Positions 60,801 through 64,000 of a DNA stretch of 64,000 nt are shown piece after piece (the first letter of the stretch is position 1; every line of letters starts with the position of its first letter). The notes below the pieces were generated by a model that searched no databases, had not been told where the DNA came from, and saw only the letters and a list, made by a program, of their open reading frames with translations. The translations under genes were made by a program, and so were the position numbers. Source of the DNA: Phylloscopus collybita (Eukaryota > Chordata > Aves > Passeriformes > Phylloscopidae). The stretch is taken from contig JAJNNQ010000006.1 of assembly GCA_027886175.1 (NCBI GenBank), positions 13,545,001 through 13,609,000 of the forward strand, in the 5' to 3' direction.

Positions 60801-63800
60801 ATGAGGTTGATAAACTGGTCGGAAGAGGGGAACAACTGCCATGGCCAGATACTCTCAGTTTTTTTTGTGAGGGTCGAATCCAAAGGCTCAGTGGACACCT
60901 TTACAGCAGAGGATTTATAAATATTTGAATAAATTCACTAAAAGGGAAAAAGAATTTATTAGAACAGCTGGTTTTGTGTGGTACAATGGTGTGCATAAAG
61001 TGCAACAAAGATCTGATTAAATGCTGGGCCACGTTGCTGTGAAATTGGGGAGTGTTCTGGTATAGTAATGGCCATAATAGAATACTGGCTGTAGCTGGGT
61101 AGACAAAAGTAAATTATTATGCATTTTAAAATGCCAGATGAACCTTCTCAGGGTTTTGTTGTTACGTGTTGATTAGAGAAAACAAGTCTGCAAGGCAGAT
61201 CCATGGTTGTTACTTTCTTTCCCCACAAAATAACTTGTTTTTTAGGTGCTATAGAAAGTGTAATATTGCATGATTTAATGGGTGGCCAGCTTGACAAACG
61301 TGGTGAAAGAAGCTCCATCAAGATGCCCCATGTATTGTTTAAATAAGTTGTTTTTCAAATCTAAAAATCATTGCTTTTGCAGAGTGAAATTACAGAAACC
61401 TTGAAGACTAAAGATATACATAGATGACTTAGTTTGTTTTCTTAACACAGTAAAATAAAATTTGAAATGAAGAAATGGAGGGTAACTATAAATATCTTGA
61501 TATCTTATGTGCCAGGAGGGGAAAGCATTAGGAAGGAGAGTAAAAGCACATTTCACTCCAGTAAAATCCAGTAGCTGGGCCAGAATGCTTTGAAAATGCT
61601 TTTACTGGAAATATCATCTAGAGTTTGTGTGGATGGTGTTTATTACATTTTTAAAAATACACAACTCCATGACTGCTGAGAGGCAAACTGCTGAGGCTAA
61701 CAGCTACAAATGCAATTTATGAAACACATGGCATTGTAATTTGACCAAGAGAGTTCAATCCAGAATCAAAATTTGAACATCACAGTTACTGTAAAAATTA
61801 AAGAACCCCACACAGCAAATAGAGATGTACTTATCCAATAAGTTAAGGAAATATGGGGAAACCAAAATGCATCAGTGGTTTCTTGCTCAGAGGGAATCGT
61901 TAAAGATCACTTAACATTGTCGAGGGAGAAATGTGCTGTTTTCACAGCAAGAGTTATTACTGGTTTTTACTCTGAAAATAGTTTTAAATTACTTATGTTT
62001 GTGTTTTCCTGTAATGAGTTTCCAGCCATTGGGTCATGGTACTCTGCCCAAGGAAGTGATGGTTTTTATCCTACATCTGAAATAACAACAATAACAACAC
62101 CCCCCTCCCCCCCATTACAGAGACCTGAATAATTAATTACTATATTAATTTAAGGTTATTAAACTCTAAATTTGTGTTTGCTGCTGATTATTTGTGTTAT
62201 TAGAGAGATATATTGATGCAGCTGTATTAGTTGGAAGCTTGTGACATAAAAATAATACATCCTATGATGTCATCTGAATGAAAAATATGCAGTTACTGGT
62301 TCATGATCCAAGCAATTAAAAGATATTAGCTCAGCTTAGAATTCAGAAATCTTTTTTATAATTCTTTATAAAGTATACTTTCAGAGATTAACTTAAATTT
62401 CATGGGCTTTCTCAAAAGCAGAGGTGAAAAAGTTTCAAAAAGTAGTGTAAATGTCAAAAGCATATCTACTAAAACCCGTCTACTAGGCACAGAAGAGGAA
62501 ATGTCAAAACTCAAGAACAGGAGACTAGATCTTGGTCCATTTTTTAGATCCAAAAAACCTACATACATACAAAAATTCTTAGAATTGCCTAATTAGGCTA
62601 AAAATCATGTATAATTTTGTGGTTATGTGACTGAGGATTATGTACCAGTATCTATATGTAACATGGCATTCTAAAAACCACCACAGTATCCTAAAGTTGC
62701 TCTTTAACCTAATAATGCAGTACCAAACAGGTAATAGATTTCGACACAAGACTCAGACTCTCTGAACCATCACTGCAGTTTTAAGTTTTGAAGTCTTCTG
62801 AAGAGCAAGGTTTTCTCTATGAAGTGCTGTGATGCTCTGCTGGTCAGTCAAACCCCGTTCCTCCCACCATTTCTCAGAGTAGTGTCAGTCAAAACCCTTG
62901 TGCTGGTTCCCCATTTTAGGCCTGGCAGAATCCACAGACTGAGCAGTCTTCTCTCTGTTTTTTTAAGGTACCTCACCTAGAAAGTATTAAAAGGTTGTGC
63001 CTGCTAGGTCATATTTCACAGGAGATATAAGGGAAAATACAAGAAGCAAAACTATTTATCTACTAACCCAGTTATTACAGTTGTTAGAATATGAAATAAA
63101 TGTAAGGCTGTCTTGAAAGTTAAACTTCTCTATGCTTAGCATATTTGTTTCCGTTGGCAGACTCAGATCTGACTGTTTTATTGTGACCAACATATACAAG
63201 CTCAATCATCTCCAGTAGTTTAGAAATCAATATATGGATTCATTAAATGTGAAGGAGGGGTAAGAACTGATAACATGAACCAAGCAGGTAAAAGAGTTCC
63301 TGATTGCCTCAGCTGTTATCAAAGAATTGACTAGTAAAAAATGAGGAAGACATCTACCCCACAGATCCAAATCAGCTCAGTGCATTTCTTAGAACAAGTA
63401 ATTCCTCACATAATTCATGTAATTTGAGAGACATGAATGACAAAGCTCCAGTTGATAATACTGATAATACTAAGCACTATCAATGAAACCTTCTCCTGAG
63501 GTCATATAGCATTTTTGTAGCATAAAAATGTCAGAAATAATCCCCTGTTCTCACAGAAAGACTAGGTGGTATATACCAGATTGGTTTATTTTACCCTGAT
63601 TTTATAGACACAGTACAAACCACTGCAAATGTGAAAGTTTGATGATTATTATTATTATTTGATGATTCTTACTTAACTTTTTCACCATTCTTGTTATTTG
63701 TATTCCAGTCCTGCTTAGAGTTCACAGTCAGAATAAAACCCACTTGTGCCAGTTAGTGTGCAGGATTATAATGTGCAAAGCCTCTTTTTCTGACCCACCC

Positions 63801-64000
63801 ACAGCATTTTAAGGGAGCTACTATACCTCTGTTTGAGCCAGCTAAAATAATGTCAGTAATTTCAAGTAGTGCCAAATTTCCTCCTAATATCAGGAGTTTA
63901 TAAAGCATCTAGACCTAGATACAGACATAGGCAGATGGAAAATATCTAAGTGCAAAACTGTCATTGCACAGTTTTGAATCCCCTTCCTGCCTTCATAACC
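57886..64000. other. Unique AT-rich non-coding sequence to the window end
   Basis: No gene, RNA gene or transposon was recognised. ORFs at 58155-58406, 59598-59879 and 61875-62132 have no motif and no connecting splice signals. Low-complexity patches occur near 62086-62114 (ACA-rich then C-rich) and 63643-63659 (ATT)n. Segment 62110-62340 is TAATTA-rich and repeat-free and might hold a regulatory element. Confidence 0.5.

Noticed and set aside
1..64000. CRISPR arrays, bacterial operons, rRNA or functional tRNA genes
   Set aside because: Composition, repeats and ORF lengths are those of a vertebrate nuclear genome; no such arrays or RNA genes were seen.

Overview
The window reads as vertebrate, specifically avian, non-coding DNA, and probably from a passerine. 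Support comes from the repeats. There are three CR1 LINE fragments, two of them showing the antisense CR1 3' end and one ending in the avian CR1 tail (ATTCTATG repeats). There is a short tRNA-Ile-derived SINE fragment of the TguSINE1 type. There are also five or six LTR pieces of avian endogenous retrovirus families. Base composition is AT-rich with few CpGs. No ORF exceeds about 150 codons, none resembles a known protein apart from one decayed LINE reverse-transcriptase fragment, and no spliced gene or RNA gene could be recognised. The best reading is an intergenic gene desert or a very long intron.

Layout. 1-8.5 kb: AT-rich unique sequence with a perfect 20-bp-arm hairpin near 4.5 kb, two fold-back (MITE-like) candidates at 5.4-5.8 kb and a TAATTA-rich block to 6.05 kb. 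8.5-9.3 kb: an LTR followed by the SINE fragment. 9.3-19.7 kb: mostly unique sequence with a 12-bp minisatellite (10.2 kb), a conserved-element-like block (12.4-12.9 kb), a palindromic MITE (13.84-13.91 kb), a T/G tract (16.3 kb) and a long polypyrimidine microsatellite (17.76-17.88 kb). 19.75-20.08 kb: an ERVK-type solo LTR with a perfect 6-bp target duplication. 23.6-24.1 kb: an L1-like ORF2 relic. 24.1-31.3 kb: unique sequence. 31.4-32.3 kb: a CR1 fragment and T/G tracts. 35.7-36.15 kb: a solo LTR with a 4-bp target duplication. 43.18-43.48 kb: a probable small solo LTR. 45.8-47.2 kb: conserved-element-like sequence. 49.15-50.26 kb: an ERVL-type solo LTR (5-bp target duplication) carrying a nested second copy of the ERVK-type LTR. 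53.3-53.8 kb: antisense CR1. 56.56-57.26 kb: another conserved-element-like block. 57.7-57.9 kb: a sense CR1 3' end. The rest, to 64 kb, is unique AT-rich sequence.

There is no operon or pathway to describe. The informative content is the transposon stratigraphy (nested LTRs, solo LTRs formed by recombination, an old L1-like relic) and several blocks whose texture suggests developmental enhancers. That last point is inference and needs a cross-species alignment. Repeat family assignments come from memory of avian repeat sequences, not from a database search.
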